A stretch of 64,000 nucleotides of DNA, taken from NCBI RefSeq assembly GCF_900169565.1, contig NZ_LT828648.1, positions 1,428,876 to 1,492,875 on the forward strand, in the 5' to 3' direction. This document shows, piece after piece, positions 34,193-43,466 of this stretch. The stretch's first letter is position 1; every line of letters starts with the position of its first letter. The DNA is from Nitrospira japonica. GTDB taxonomy: Bacteria; Nitrospirota; Nitrospiria; Nitrospirales; Nitrospiraceae. A model generated the notes under the pieces. It was not told the DNA's origin, made no database searches, and worked only from the letters and a program-made list of their open reading frames with translations. The translations under genes and the position numbers were made by a program.

Positions 34193-34261
34193 GGAAAGTC
34201 GTGTCGAGGGCGGGGCAGCGTCACAGTGGACCTGGTTTATTTGCCATGAAAGGATCACGCC

Positions 34262-34912
34262 ATGAAATTCTATCTCGATACAGCCAGCGTGAAAGAAATC
34301 CAGGAGGCGGCAAGCCTCGGCTTGCTGGACGGAGTCACGACCAACCCTTCCCTCGTAGCCAAGGAAGGCCGTGTGTTTCGAGAAGTCCTGGTCGAAATCT
34401 GCAACATCGTGGACGGCCCGATCAGCGCCGAAGTCGTCAGCATCGAGGCGGACGCGATGGTCAAGGAGGGGCGGGAACTTGCGAAAATCCACAAGAACAT
34501 CGTCGTGAAGATTCCCCTGATTGCCGAGGGACTCAAAGCCACCAAGCGGTTGACCGCGGAAGGCATCCGCGTCAATGTCACCCTGTGCTTTTCTCCGACA
34601 CAGGCCCTTCTGGCCGCAAAGGCCGGGGCTTGGTGCGTTTCGCCCTTCATCGGACGGCTCGATGACATCAGTTCGAACGGGATGGAACTCATCCGCCAGA
34701 TCATCACGATCTACAAGAATTACGACTACAAAACGTATGTCCTCGTGGCGAGCGTGCGTCATCCCCAGCACGTGGTCGAAGCGGCTTTGGCGGGCGGTCA
34801 CATCTGTACGATGCCCTTTACCATCTTCCAGCAGATGGTAAAGCATCCCCTCACCGACGCCGGCCTGAAGAAGTTCTTGGCCGATTGGGAGTCTCAAAAT
34901 AAAAAGAAATAG
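34262..34912 (+). CDS. tal: Transaldolase / fructose-6-phosphate aldolase-type (subfamily 3B)
   Basis: A 216-aa TIM-barrel aldolase of the short transaldolase family acting in the pentose phosphate pathway. It has LDTASVKEI and GVTTNPSL at the N-terminus, the Schiff-base Lys83 in [25 protein letters not shown], and [10 protein letters not shown]. This short form typically has transaldolase activity in bacteria; a direct fructose-6-phosphate aldolase is the alternative. Monocistronic. A GCGGTCCT/AGGACCGC hairpin follows about 30 bases later without a T-run. Confidence 0.9.
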   Translation: MKFYLDTASVKEIQEAASLGLLDGVTTNPSLVAKEGRVFREVLVEICNIVDGPISAEVVSIEADAMVKEGRELAKIHKNIVVKIPLIAEGLKATKRLTAEGIRVNVTLCFSPTQALLAAKAGAWCVSPFIGRLDDISSNGMELIRQIITIYKNYDYKTYVLVASVRHPQHVVEAALAGGHICTMPFTIFQQMVKHPLTDAGLKKFLADWESQNKKK

Positions 34913-34991
34913 TTTCCGCTAGACATGGTAGCCAGACATGGTGCGGTCCTTTCGCTCAGGAGAGGACCGCGCTAAGCCTTCGAGCCGTGGA

Positions 34992-35684
34992 TCAGGGCCC
35001 GTGCCAATCGATGATCTGTTTGGCCCGGCGGAAGATGGCATGGAACATCGGTCTCGTCAGTTTTCCCGTGAACGTATTCTGCTGGCTCGGATGATACGAT
35101 CCGATCAGCGTGACGCGCCAGGGCATGAGGTATTCCCGTCCATGGCCGAAGAGGGGTAGCGGAGACGGAGGTATGAAACCCTCTTGTCTGCAGGTCTTCA
35201 GGTAATGGTCGAAGGCGATCTTGCCGAGCGCGACGATCACCTGCACATTTCGCAACAGCCGGATTTCCTCGCGAAGGAAGGTCCGGCAGGCGTCGAATTC
35301 ATCCGGCGCGGGTTTGTTGTCCGGCGGCGCACAACGAACCGTGGCGCCGATATAGGCGTCCGACAAGGCGAGTCCGTCAGATCGATGCTGGGAAAGCGCC
35401 TGGTTCGCGAATCCGAAGCGATGCAACGCCTCGTACAGCCAGTCGCCGCTGCGATCTCCCGTAAACACCCGACCGGTCCTATTCCCTCCGTGGGCGGCGG
35501 GAGCCAGCCCCAATACATACAACCGTGCCTTGGCGTCGCCGAACCCAGGAACCGGCCGTCCCCAATAGGTCCAGTCTTGAAACTGTCTTCTCTTCGTCCG
35601 CGCGATCGCCTGCCGATAGTCGACCAGCCGCCGGCAGGCGGTGCAGGAGGCGATTCGATTGTTCAGCACCGTGAGCGAGCGCAT
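34992..35684 (-). CDS. Uracil-DNA glycosylase, family 5 (UdgB-like)
   Basis: This enzyme removes uracil and other deaminated bases from DNA. The 230-aa protein has the family-5 motif VLGLAPAAHGGNRTGRVFTGDRSG, in which the usual catalytic Asp/Glu of families 1 and 4 is absent, and motif 2 SYHPSQQNTFTGKLT. Four Cys (CTAC at residues 14-17, plus RCAPP and ACRTF further on) fit the structural [4Fe-4S] cluster of families 4 and 5. It is a single gene on the minus strand, divergent from the transglycosylase. Confidence 0.9.
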   Translation of the reverse strand: MRSLTVLNNRIASCTACRRLVDYRQAIARTKRRQFQDWTYWGRPVPGFGDAKARLYVLGLAPAAHGGNRTGRVFTGDRSGDWLYEALHRFGFANQALSQHRSDGLALSDAYIGATVRCAPPDNKPAPDEFDACRTFLREEIRLLRNVQVIVALGKIAFDHYLKTCRQEGFIPPSPLPLFGHGREYLMPWRVTLIGSYHPSQQNTFTGKLTRPMFHAIFRRAKQIIDWHGP

Positions 35685-35765
35685 GGCGTTGGGAGTGTAT
35701 CAGGTGACCGCGATTGTCCGCCAGGCGCGGCGAACATCGAACTGCTTGCCGCTCAAGAGGCTTGC

Positions 35766-35774
35766 TGTTAGCAT
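35766..35774 (+). promoter_or_regulatory. Extended -10 promoter of the lytic transglycosylase gene
   Basis: TGTTAGCAT fits the TGn extended -10. It leaves a leader of about 40 bases with CTGGAG upstream of the ATG at 35822. Confidence 0.45.
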
Positions 35775-35821
35775 GGAAAATTATTCGTGAATCGTCCGTT
35801 CAACCTGGAGAACATTGCGTT

Positions 35822-36889
35822 ATGGCACGGTGGCGTCGTCGGTTCCTGTACCTGCTTCCGCTTGTGATGGGCGTACGACTGTTTCTTGTCTCCGGTGCCT
35901 GGGCCGAGTCCGACCCGGTCACGCCAAAGGAAGGGATGCCGCGCCTGGGCGCCAATGGAGAGTCGGAGCGTGATCTGCTCCCGGGCGAGGTCATTGACGG
36001 GCAAATGGAGCCGGAAGAGCGTCTGGTTATTCTGCCCGAGATCAAGCGGGAAGGAGAGCGGTTTTTTCTCAGTTCGTTCAAGCTGCCCGATAAATTGACG
36101 TTCGCGGGGCAACCGATTCCCATGGACAACTGGCAAGTTCGGGAACGCATCGAATACGAATTTTACCAGTTTCTCGAGGACCAGGGCGAAAGCATTATCC
36201 TCGCCAAGCGCATGGGGCGCTGCTTCCCTCCGGCCGAGAAGCAACTCGCGGAAGCTGGACTGCCCGACGATCTCAAATACATGCTGTTGGTCGAGAGCAA
36301 GTGCATTGCCGCGGCCTATTCGCGCGCCAAAGCCTCCGGTCCGTGGCAATTTATTCCTTCGACCGGGCGTCGCTACCGGCTCAAGAGCGACTCGGTCCGC
36401 GACGACCGACGGAACCTGGAAATGTCCACGGAAGCGGCAGTCAAGTACCTCAAGTACTTGAAAGACTTCCAGCAGAACGACTGGTTTCTGGCCATGGCTT
36501 CCTACAACGCGGGAGAGGAACGGGTCCGCAAACTATTGAAGGATCAAAAGATCAACGACTACTGGCGAATGCACGGCCCTCGGGAAACCATGCGTTATGT
36601 TCCCCGAATCATCGCCGCCAAGGAAATCTATTCCCAGCCGGAGAAGTATCTGGGACTGAGCAAGAAGGATTTGTATCTCCCCCTGGAGACTGAAACGGTG
36701 ACCGTGACCGTGAAGGAGTCTCAGCGGGCGCTGACTTCCATCGCCGAGGAGTTCGGGACGTACTATTTGGAATTGCGAATGCTGAATCCCGAGTTCAAGA
36801 AGGATGTGCTTCCGCACGGGGTCTATCAGATTCGAGTCCCCCGCCAGACCTGTCCAAGCCGGTGTTTCAAACAGGAGAAAACCCCCTAA
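35822..36889 (+). CDS. Lytic transglycosylase (SLT domain, MltD-like)
   Basis: This periplasmic enzyme cleaves the glycan strands of peptidoglycan. The 355-aa protein has a signal peptide (FLYLLPLVMGVRLFLVSGAWA), a variable region of about 100 residues, then the family 1 SLT domain. In that domain are the catalytic Glu in LKYMLLVESKCIAAAYSRAKASGPWQF, then STGRRYRL and MASYNAGEERVRKLL. The C-terminal 60 residues (TVTVTVKESQRALTSIAEEF...LRMLNPEF) look like one LysM-type module. ATG at 35822 chosen; a longer frame from 35714 is unsupported. Confidence 0.88.
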   Translation: MARWRRRFLYLLPLVMGVRLFLVSGAWAESDPVTPKEGMPRLGANGESERDLLPGEVIDGQMEPEERLVILPEIKREGERFFLSSFKLPDKLTFAGQPIPMDNWQVRERIEYEFYQFLEDQGESIILAKRMGRCFPPAEKQLAEAGLPDDLKYMLLVESKCIAAAYSRAKASGPWQFIPSTGRRYRLKSDSVRDDRRNLEMSTEAAVKYLKYLKDFQQNDWFLAMASYNAGEERVRKLLKDQKINDYWRMHGPRETMRYVPRIIAAKEIYSQPEKYLGLSKKDLYLPLETETVTVTVKESQRALTSIAEEFGTYYLELRMLNPEFKKDVLPHGVYQIRVPRQTCPSRCFKQEKTP

Positions 36890-36999
36890 GCCGGAATGGC
36901 GGCCGAGCTTCCGTTTTTGCTCCGAAACCGTCATCCTATCCGACGTCCCGGCTCGGCTCACCCCCCGAGTGGGCCTCTGACCGCTCGGGACGCAGGTTT

Positions 37000-38337
37000 A
37001 TGACGATTCGACTGCCCACATCTCCGGTCAGCACTCTCCTCAAGCGAGTACTCGGACGAGCGATCAATGTCGCGGAGGGCGGGGCGGCCGTCAAGCGCGC
37101 CGTCGGCAGGCGCGGCGACGTGCTGACAATCGCATCCCGCCGATTCGACCTCCGACGATATGACCGGGTAGTCGTACTCGGTGCGGGGAAGGCCGCAGCG
37201 TCGATGGCCCGCGCGCTGGAACGGTTGCTGGGCAACCGGCTGGAGGGCGGACTCGTGGTCGTCAAGTACGGCCATGCAGTTCCGACGCGACGCATCGTGG
37301 TCTATGAAGCCGGCCATCCCTATCCTGACCGTGCCGGATTCCACGCCGCACGGCGGCTGATGCGCGCGGCATCCACGCTGTCCAAGCGCGATCTCCTGAT
37401 TGTGTTGCTTTCGGGCGGCGCCTCCAGTCTGTTGCCCGCGCCCGTCCCCGGCATTAGCTTGTCCGACAAGCAACGGGTGACCAGGCGGCTGTTGCGAAGC
37501 GGAGCAGGCATCCAGGAGGTCAATACCGTGCGCAAGCACCTCTCGGCCCTTAAAGGGGGCAGGCTTGCGGCGATGACCTCCGCCAGAATCGTCACCCTGA
37601 TCCTGTCCGACGTACTTGGCGACGATGTCAGCGCCATTGCGTCCGGTCCGACGGCCCCCGATCCCTCCACGTTTCGTCAAGCGGTCCTGTGTCTGAAGCG
37701 CCGCCGACTCTGGTCTTCCGTGTCTCCCTCGATGCGGAAGCATTTGGATAGGGGGTGCCGCGGCTTGGAAGTAGAAACGCCGAAGACCGGCGCGCCCTGC
37801 TTCAGGCATGTGCTCAACGTGTTGATCGGGAGCGGCGCATTGGCGGTGTCGGAGGCGGCGCGCGCCGCTCGAGAGGCCGGCTTCAGGACCGTGATCCATT
37901 CAATCAACTTGACCGGTGAGGCGCGTTTGGCAGGAGCGGAATTCGGGGCCATGGCACGGGATCTCCGCCGCCATGTCAAACCTGGCCGCAAACCCTGCTG
38001 TGTCATCACCGGGGGAGAAACGACCGTGACGGTGTCAGGCCAGGGACGGGGAGGCCGAGCGCAGGAGTTTGCCGTCGCGGCGGCGCAGGCCATTGCCGGG
38101 CTTCCAAATGTGTGGGTCGCGGCGGTTGGTACCGATGGGACGGACGGTCCGACCGACGCGGCTGGTGCGCTCGTGAGTGGACAGACTGCGGCGCAAGCCC
38201 TTCGAAACGGCATCGATCTCAATGCGGCGCTGAAGCAGAATAATACCTATCCCATACTAAAGCGCCTGGGGGCTCACATCATGACCGGTCCCACGGGCAC
38301 CAACGTCAACGATCTTTACGTCCTGCTCGTCTTCTAG
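37000..38337 (+). CDS. Glycerate 2-kinase (MOFRL family)
   Basis: This enzyme phosphorylates D-glycerate to 2-phosphoglycerate. The 445-aa protein has the DUF4147-type N-terminal domain (VVLGAGKAAASMARALE, VLLSGGASSLLPAPVPG, VRKHLSALKGGRLA, ILSDVLGDDVSAIASGPT) and the C-terminal MOFRL domain (VITGGETTVTVSGQGRGGRAQEF, AVGTDGTDGPTDAAGALV). These are the hallmarks of the family. The start follows CAGG weakly. It lies 14 bases upstream of a PEP-synthase-like gene on the same strand, and its product leads to PEP via enolase. Confidence 0.9.
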   Translation: MTIRLPTSPVSTLLKRVLGRAINVAEGGAAVKRAVGRRGDVLTIASRRFDLRRYDRVVVLGAGKAAASMARALERLLGNRLEGGLVVVKYGHAVPTRRIVVYEAGHPYPDRAGFHAARRLMRAASTLSKRDLLIVLLSGGASSLLPAPVPGISLSDKQRVTRRLLRSGAGIQEVNTVRKHLSALKGGRLAAMTSARIVTLILSDVLGDDVSAIASGPTAPDPSTFRQAVLCLKRRRLWSSVSPSMRKHLDRGCRGLEVETPKTGAPCFRHVLNVLIGSGALAVSEAARAAREAGFRTVIHSINLTGEARLAGAEFGAMARDLRRHVKPGRKPCCVITGGETTVTVSGQGRGGRAQEFAVAAAQAIAGLPNVWVAAVGTDGTDGPTDAAGALVSGQTAAQALRNGIDLNAALKQNNTYPILKRLGAHIMTGPTGTNVNDLYVLLVF

Positions 38338-38351
38338 GTACTATCCCGACG

Positions 38352-40970
38352 ATGGAGCGTCCGCTGGTTCTTCCCCTTGCCGCCTGTACGGATTCCTCAC
38401 TGGCCGGGGGCAAGGCCCGGGGCCTGGCGCAGCTGATCGCCGCCGACATGTCTGTTCCATCCGGGCTCTGCGCGACCACCGCGTTCTACCGGGAATTCCT
38501 CAGACAAGCCGGCCTCACCGGGGCCGTCGATTCGCTGCGTGCAGCTGCGCTGTCCGGAGGCGATCGGGCGCCGCTTGCCCGTGACCTGCGCCTGCGTATT
38601 CTGAAGGCTCCCTGGCCGGGAGATCTTCGTCATGAGCTTGAGACCTCCGTTCTGAATCTCGGATTGAACGAAGCCACATTGTGGGCGGTGCGATCTTCGG
38701 CGACGAACGAAGACGCAATGCAGGCGAGCTTCGCGGGGCTGTATCGCACGCATCTCGGTATCCGCTTCTCCGGCATCCTGGCCGCGGTTCAGGACCTGTG
38801 GTCCTCTCTCTGGGAAGAGCGGGTGCTGGCCTATCATCGGAAGACTGCGGAGGCATCGTCGCTCCCGGAAATGGCCGTTGTCATTCAACCGATGCTCGAT
38901 GCGACGGTTGCCGGCGTAGCCTACTCGATCGATCCCGTCACCGGCGAGAACCATATCGTCGTGGATGCCCTGCCTGGATTGGGTGCCCCGCTCGTCGATG
39001 GAACGGCGACGCCCGATCACTACGTCGTCCGTACGGAGTCTCCGGCGACCGGCGATGCGGTGATCACACGCGACATTATTGTGAAGTCTTCGGCCTTGCG
39101 GGTGGGACCGGACGGACTGCGGACTGAACCTCTCCCACACGACGCCGGCGCGTCTTCGTCGATGTCCGACCGGCAATTGATCGAACTCGCCGCAGTGACG
39201 AAACGGATCGAAGCGTTGCTCGGACATCCCGCCGACGTCGAATGGGCCATCGATCAACAAGGCCTCTGGCTGCTTCAGGCCAGACCTGTAACGGTCGCCG
39301 TCGGGGGCGGGCAGACGTCTGCCGGCGAGTGGGAATGGTCGAGAGCCAATCTCAAGGAAACCATGCCGGAAGTGCCGAGTCCGATCGGACTCTCGTTTCT
39401 TGAGCGCTTCATGGATGCCTATATCATCAAGCACTATCGGCGTTTGGGGTGCCGGATTCCTGAAGGAGCGTGCTCCGTTCGCGCCTTCCACGGGCGTCCC
39501 TACATCAACACCACGCTCTTCCACAGTCTCATTTTGCAGTTGGGAGGCGATCCTTCGTTGAATGCCGAGCAGATGGGCGGGGAGCCTGTCTCGATCGTTC
39601 AGCCGGAATCGGTGCTCGGACCACTCGTGCGTCTGCGCGCCGTCCGGCTGATGTGGCGCGAAATGAAGCGAGCCGTTTCCGATTCCCCCCGCTACTTTGC
39701 GGACATGAAGCAACAGGCATTGCGATATCAGCCTGACAACATCCGGGACTGGAAGGCAGACGATCTTGACCGGCACTTGGAAGAACTGGGCCGCAGACTC
39801 GACCGTCAGGAAATGACCTTTGGGATCGTGCTCGGCGTCGGACAATGTCTGCAGACCTTCAGCACGCTTTTGCCCGAGTGGCTGGGCGAGGATTGGCGAG
39901 GTCTGCTCAACGCGGCCTTGCAGGGGAAGGGCACGGTCATCAGCGCCCAACAGATCCACAGGGTGGCGGAATTGGTGGCGGCCGTCCGTCAGGACGAGAC
40001 ATTGCTCCATGGCATCGTGAACGAGAAGTGGGATCTGGCGACGCTCCGGCGGCAGGCCCCGCGTTCGCCGTTTCTCGCACGCTTTGACCGGTATCTGGAG
40101 GAGTTTGGCCATCGGGGGACAGGGGAGTCCGACGTAATGTCTCCGCGGTTTGCCGACCGGCCGGACGTGGTGCTCGACGTCGTTCGAGTCCAACTGAGCG
40201 GTCCTGTCGCCCGGCCGGAAGACATCGTCGCCCGACAGCGTGCGACGCGTGCCGCCGCCCTGGAGACGATCCGCGCCAGACTGGGCTGGCGGCTGGATCG
40301 GCTGGCGGTGTTTCTCTGGTGCTACCGCCGCCTCTGTCGGTTCCTCGCTCTGCGCGAAGCCAACCGCCACCATCTCATGTACTATTCCGCGGCGGTCAGG
40401 AACTTGTTGTTGCGGTTTGGTGCCTGCCTGGCGGCGCGCGGGACGCTTGCTGCCCCCGATGACGTGTTTTATCTCACATTGGAAGAGCGGGCATCCGTAC
40501 TTTCGGCGGCGGAACGCGACTGGAAAGAAACCGTGCGTCTGCGCAAAGCGGATCGCCTGCGGTGGCTGGCGGTGCAGATGCCCGATACGATCCGCAACAG
40601 CCAGAACAGAACAGGCGGGGAGTCCGGGCCGACCGACGGCAGCTTACGAGGAACGCCGATCAGCACCGGCACGGTGATCGGGCCTGCCCGCCTGGTTCGG
40701 TCGATGGCGGATTGGCCCAAGGTGAGGCCTGGAGACATCATCGTGGCGCCGGTCATCGATCCCGGCATGGCACCTCTCTTCGGCATTGCGGCGGGGCTGG
40801 TGGCAGAAATGGGCGGCACCTTGTCGCACGGAGCGATCATCGCCCGGGAATATGGGCTGCCTGCCGTCGCCAACGTGTCCGGTATCGTCGGTCTGCTGAA
40901 GGATGGTGAACGGGTCCAGGTGGACGGCGGTTCAGGACAGGTGCACATCGACTCCGCTGCCGGCAATTGA
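38352..40970 (+). CDS. PEP-synthase/rifampin-phosphotransferase-like three-domain phosphotransferase
   Basis: An 872-aa protein. An N-terminal PPDK-type ATP-binding domain covers about residues 1-310 (LAGGKARGLAQL, LWAVRSSATNEDAMQASFAG, VAGVAYSIDPVTGE, VEWAIDQQGLWLLQARPVT). A long middle region of about 440 residues (EWEWSRANLKETMPEVPSPIG onward) follows, then a C-terminal swivelling phospho-His domain with His826 in GGTLSHGAIIAREYG. There is no PEP/pyruvate TIM-barrel, so it is not a complete PEP synthase. The layout matches rifampin phosphotransferases and related small-molecule phosphotransferases. The substrate is unknown; adjacency to glycerate 2-kinase may hint at a metabolic role. Confidence 0.8.
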   Translation: MERPLVLPLAACTDSSLAGGKARGLAQLIAADMSVPSGLCATTAFYREFLRQAGLTGAVDSLRAAALSGGDRAPLARDLRLRILKAPWPGDLRHELETSVLNLGLNEATLWAVRSSATNEDAMQASFAGLYRTHLGIRFSGILAAVQDLWSSLWEERVLAYHRKTAEASSLPEMAVVIQPMLDATVAGVAYSIDPVTGENHIVVDALPGLGAPLVDGTATPDHYVVRTESPATGDAVITRDIIVKSSALRVGPDGLRTEPLPHDAGASSSMSDRQLIELAAVTKRIEALLGHPADVEWAIDQQGLWLLQARPVTVAVGGGQTSAGEWEWSRANLKETMPEVPSPIGLSFLERFMDAYIIKHYRRLGCRIPEGACSVRAFHGRPYINTTLFHSLILQLGGDPSLNAEQMGGEPVSIVQPESVLGPLVRLRAVRLMWREMKRAVSDSPRYFADMKQQALRYQPDNIRDWKADDLDRHLEELGRRLDRQEMTFGIVLGVGQCLQTFSTLLPEWLGEDWRGLLNAALQGKGTVISAQQIHRVAELVAAVRQDETLLHGIVNEKWDLATLRRQAPRSPFLARFDRYLEEFGHRGTGESDVMSPRFADRPDVVLDVVRVQLSGPVARPEDIVARQRATRAAALETIRARLGWRLDRLAVFLWCYRRLCRFLALREANRHHLMYYSAAVRNLLLRFGACLAARGTLAAPDDVFYLTLEERASVLSAAERDWKETVRLRKADRLRWLAVQMPDTIRNSQNRTGGESGPTDGSLRGTPISTGTVIGPARLVRSMADWPKVRPGDIIVAPVIDPGMAPLFGIAAGLVAEMGGTLSHGAIIAREYGLPAVANVSGIVGLLKDGERVQVDGGSGQVHIDSAAGN

Positions 40971-41019
40971 TTGCCGTGATGAAACCTCGCTAGAGCCGAA
41001 TGACTCTAGTTGTGCGTGC

Positions 41020-41048
41020 TTGACCTTTGATTGGAATTTCCGTACGCT
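41020..41048 (+). promoter_or_regulatory. Putative promoter of rmuC
   Basis: TTGACC (41020-41025), 17-base spacer, TACGCT (41043-41048), about 82 bases upstream of the rmuC ATG. Confidence 0.45.
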
Positions 41049-41130
41049 CAAACGCAGTCCTCTTCATCATCACCACAACGTCCAACTCGTCGTTCGGTAA
41101 TACCCACGATGGTCCCGCGGATCACGTTCG

Positions 41131-42519
41131 ATGATTGAGAGCATCCCCTTCAGCTTGGGTCTTGCCGTCGGAGCCGTCGTCGGATCCGTTATCGCGTGGT
41201 TGGCGGTGTCCGCCAAACTGCGTTCCGTCTTCCACGGCCAACTGACTTCAATCAGTGAACGAGCCCAGCGTGCCGAAACTCTGTCGGAAGAGCTGCGGCG
41301 GCAGCGCGAGACCGAACAGACCGAACATGGTCGACTCCGGCAGGAATTCCAGGACATGTCCCGTTCCTGCGCCATTGCGGAGACTCGGGCGGCTGAGGCG
41401 TTCAGGCATGCCGAAGAGCAAAAGACCCTGCTGTCCCAGGCGCGCCAGGAATTGGCGGACTCTTTCCGTGCCCTGTCGGGCGAGGCACTCAAACACAACA
41501 ACGAAGCATTCCTGAGCCTCGCCAAGGCAACCTACGAGACGCTGCAAACGGAGGCCAAAGGCGATCTGGCGCAGCGGCAGCAGGCCATCGACGAACTCGT
41601 GAGGCCGTTGACCGAGTCGCTGCACCGGTACGATGAACAACTGCGCGCGATGGAGCAGTCCCGTCAGGCCGCGTACGGCGGCTTGGATCAACATATGAAA
41701 TTGCTCGCCGAGTCTCAGCAGCGCTTGAAGGAAGAAACCGGCAATCTCGTGAACGCGCTGCGTGCGCCCGCCGTGCGGGGTCGTTGGGGGGAAATTACGC
41801 TCAAGCGCGTGGTAGAACTGGCTGGAATGGTCGCGCATTGCGATTTCACCGAACAAGAATCGGTGGCCGTGGAAGACGGGCGCCTCCGCCCCGACATGAT
41901 CGTGCAGCTTCCGGGAGGGCGGCAGATCGTCGTCGATGCCAAGGCCGCATTGAACGGATATCTGGACGCCTACGAAGCGTCCGGCGAGGACCAGCGGCGC
42001 GAGGGGCTCCGGCGGCACGCCGCCCAGGTCCGGACCCATATGGGCCAGTTGAGTCTCAAGGCCTATTGGAGCCAGTTCGCGCAGGCGCCGGAATTCGTCG
42101 TGCTGTTTCTTCCCGGTGAGCAGTTCCTCGGGGCGGCCCTCGAACAGGATCCCGGACTCATCGAGGATGGATTCGCGCAAGGCGTGGTGCTGGCGACCCC
42201 GACGACGCTGATGGCGTTGTTGCGGGCGGTCGCGTACGGGTGGCGCCAGGAACGGCTCACCGCTCACGCCGAAGAAGCTGGACGGCTGGGGAAGGACCTC
42301 TATGAGCGAATGGCGGTGCTGGCCGAGCATCTGAACGACGTCGGCCAGGCGTTGGGCCGGAGCGTGACGGCCTATAACAAGGCGGTCGGCTCGCTGGAAA
42401 CGCGCATCCTTCCCGCCGCGCGGCGGTTCAAAGAATTGGGGGTCGCCTCCGACAAGGATATTCCCCTGCTCGGGCCGATGGAGATCGTCCCCCGCAGGAC
42501 TTTACCTCATGACGAATAA
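41131..42519 (+). CDS. rmuC: DNA recombination protein RmuC
   Basis: RmuC is a membrane-anchored, nuclease-like protein linked to suppression of inverted-repeat rearrangements. The 462-aa protein has an N-terminal transmembrane helix (SLGLAVGAVVGSVIAWLAV) and a long coiled coil (about residues 40-190, rich in Gln/Glu/Arg). The RmuC core follows, with VRGRWGEITLKRVVELAGM, LRPDMIVQLPGGRQIVVDAKA and FVVLFLPGEQFLGAAL. The Asp/Lys residues of the PD-(D/E)XK-like fold are retained. The following gene starts 11 bases before its stop. Confidence 0.93.
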   Translation: MIESIPFSLGLAVGAVVGSVIAWLAVSAKLRSVFHGQLTSISERAQRAETLSEELRRQRETEQTEHGRLRQEFQDMSRSCAIAETRAAEAFRHAEEQKTLLSQARQELADSFRALSGEALKHNNEAFLSLAKATYETLQTEAKGDLAQRQQAIDELVRPLTESLHRYDEQLRAMEQSRQAAYGGLDQHMKLLAESQQRLKEETGNLVNALRAPAVRGRWGEITLKRVVELAGMVAHCDFTEQESVAVEDGRLRPDMIVQLPGGRQIVVDAKAALNGYLDAYEASGEDQRREGLRRHAAQVRTHMGQLSLKAYWSQFAQAPEFVVLFLPGEQFLGAALEQDPGLIEDGFAQGVVLATPTTLMALLRAVAYGWRQERLTAHAEEAGRLGKDLYERMAVLAEHLNDVGQALGRSVTAYNKAVGSLETRILPAARRFKELGVASDKDIPLLGPMEIVPRRTLPHDE

Positions 42520-42919
42520 GGACGAATCCATGCACGATGCCCAGGCCATGGTGGAAGCGTTTCATCGTATGTTCGACATCGTGACCAATTCGACGCCGAC
42601 GGCGGTCGGTCCGGACACGCGGCAATTGCGCATTCGCCTGATTCAGGAAGAGTTCGACGAGCTGCGGGAGGCGTTGGAAAGCGACGACTTGCCGGCGGTC
42701 GCCAAAGAGTTGGCGGACCTGTTGTATGTCGTCTACGGCACCGCCGTGTCGTACGGCATCGACATGGATCCGGTCTTTCGAGAAGTCCACCGTTCCAACA
42801 TGAGCAAAGTCGGGGGACACAAGCGGGAGGATGGAAAGTGGGTGAAGCCGCCGACCTATTCGCCCGCCCTCATCGGTCCGATCCTGGAGGGCCTGAGAGC
42901 GGAGGGAAAGCTGCAATAA
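42509..42919 (+). CDS. MazG-like nucleotide pyrophosphohydrolase
   Basis: A 136-aa all-alpha NTP pyrophosphatase-like protein. It carries the metal-binding helix pair IQEEFDELREAL and AKELADLLYVVYG characteristic of the MazG/PRA-PH superfamily. SNMSKVGGHKREDGKWVKPPTYSPA is typical of HAD-linked and phage MazG-like proteins. It may sanitise nucleotide pools. The 11-base overlap with rmuC suggests co-expression; both may belong to DNA maintenance. Confidence 0.85.
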   Translation: MTNKDESMHDAQAMVEAFHRMFDIVTNSTPTAVGPDTRQLRIRLIQEEFDELREALESDDLPAVAKELADLLYVVYGTAVSYGIDMDPVFREVHRSNMSKVGGHKREDGKWVKPPTYSPALIGPILEGLRAEGKLQ

Positions 42920-42953
42920 GCGCAATGACTGCCGAGGAGGCCGTCTGACCGGT

Positions 42954-43460
42954 ATGAAGTCTCTGCGCTGCCCAAATTGCGGAACGCCATTTGTCCGGGT
43001 GACTCCGCACGAAGGAACGGTCGAACGCCTTCTGAGCCGGTTCAACATGTTTCCATTCCGGTGCCAGCTGTGCACGAACCGGTTCCGCGCCTTCTATCCC
43101 GGTGCCCGGCAAAATACCCAGACATTCGACCGTCGCGAGTTCAAACGGCTTTTCGCATCCATCGAGGCGCAAGTCCTCGACGAGCGGCAGTCGCCCTTCC
43201 TCAACCGCATCACCGATATTTCAATGGCGGGGTGCACTCTCGTGGGAACCGGTTTCGCCAAGGGCGCCTTTGTGGAATTGGTTCTGAAACCGACGTCCGG
43301 GAGCGAGGAGATCCGGATCGAAACGGCGATGGTCTGCTCCATCCATCCCGCATCGGTCGGCTTGCGGTTTCTCGAGGTGGAGCAGGCCGACAAGGAGCGT
43401 CTCAGCCAGGTGGTGCTCGGGTTGTTGGTGAGTCAGACCAATCCGATCATGAACGTGTAA
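42954..43460 (+). CDS. PilZ-domain protein with N-terminal zinc-ribbon-like Cys motif
   Basis: A 168-aa protein. Residues 6-42 hold CPNC and CQLC with FRAF, a zinc-ribbon-like module. A PilZ domain follows, with RREFKR as the R-rich c-di-GMP binding start and DISMAGC as the DxSxxG-like motif (its final Gly is replaced by Cys). The domain ends VGLRFLEVEQADKERL. The combination suggests a c-di-GMP-responsive adapter with a metal-stabilised interaction module. It follows the MazG-like gene by 34 bases. Confidence 0.8.
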   Translation: MKSLRCPNCGTPFVRVTPHEGTVERLLSRFNMFPFRCQLCTNRFRAFYPGARQNTQTFDRREFKRLFASIEAQVLDERQSPFLNRITDISMAGCTLVGTGFAKGAFVELVLKPTSGSEEIRIETAMVCSIHPASVGLRFLEVEQADKERLSQVVLGLLVSQTNPIMNV

Positions 43461-43466
43461 CGCGCA

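Noticed and set aside
34940-34968. Hairpin GCGGTCCT...AGGACCGC after the transaldolase gene
   Set aside because: No T-run on either strand, so not called as a rho-independent terminator.
38397-40373. 658-codon minus-strand open frame
   Set aside because: Antisense shadow of the PEP-synthase-like gene; no ribosome-binding site, no domain, composition typical of GC-rich antisense frames.
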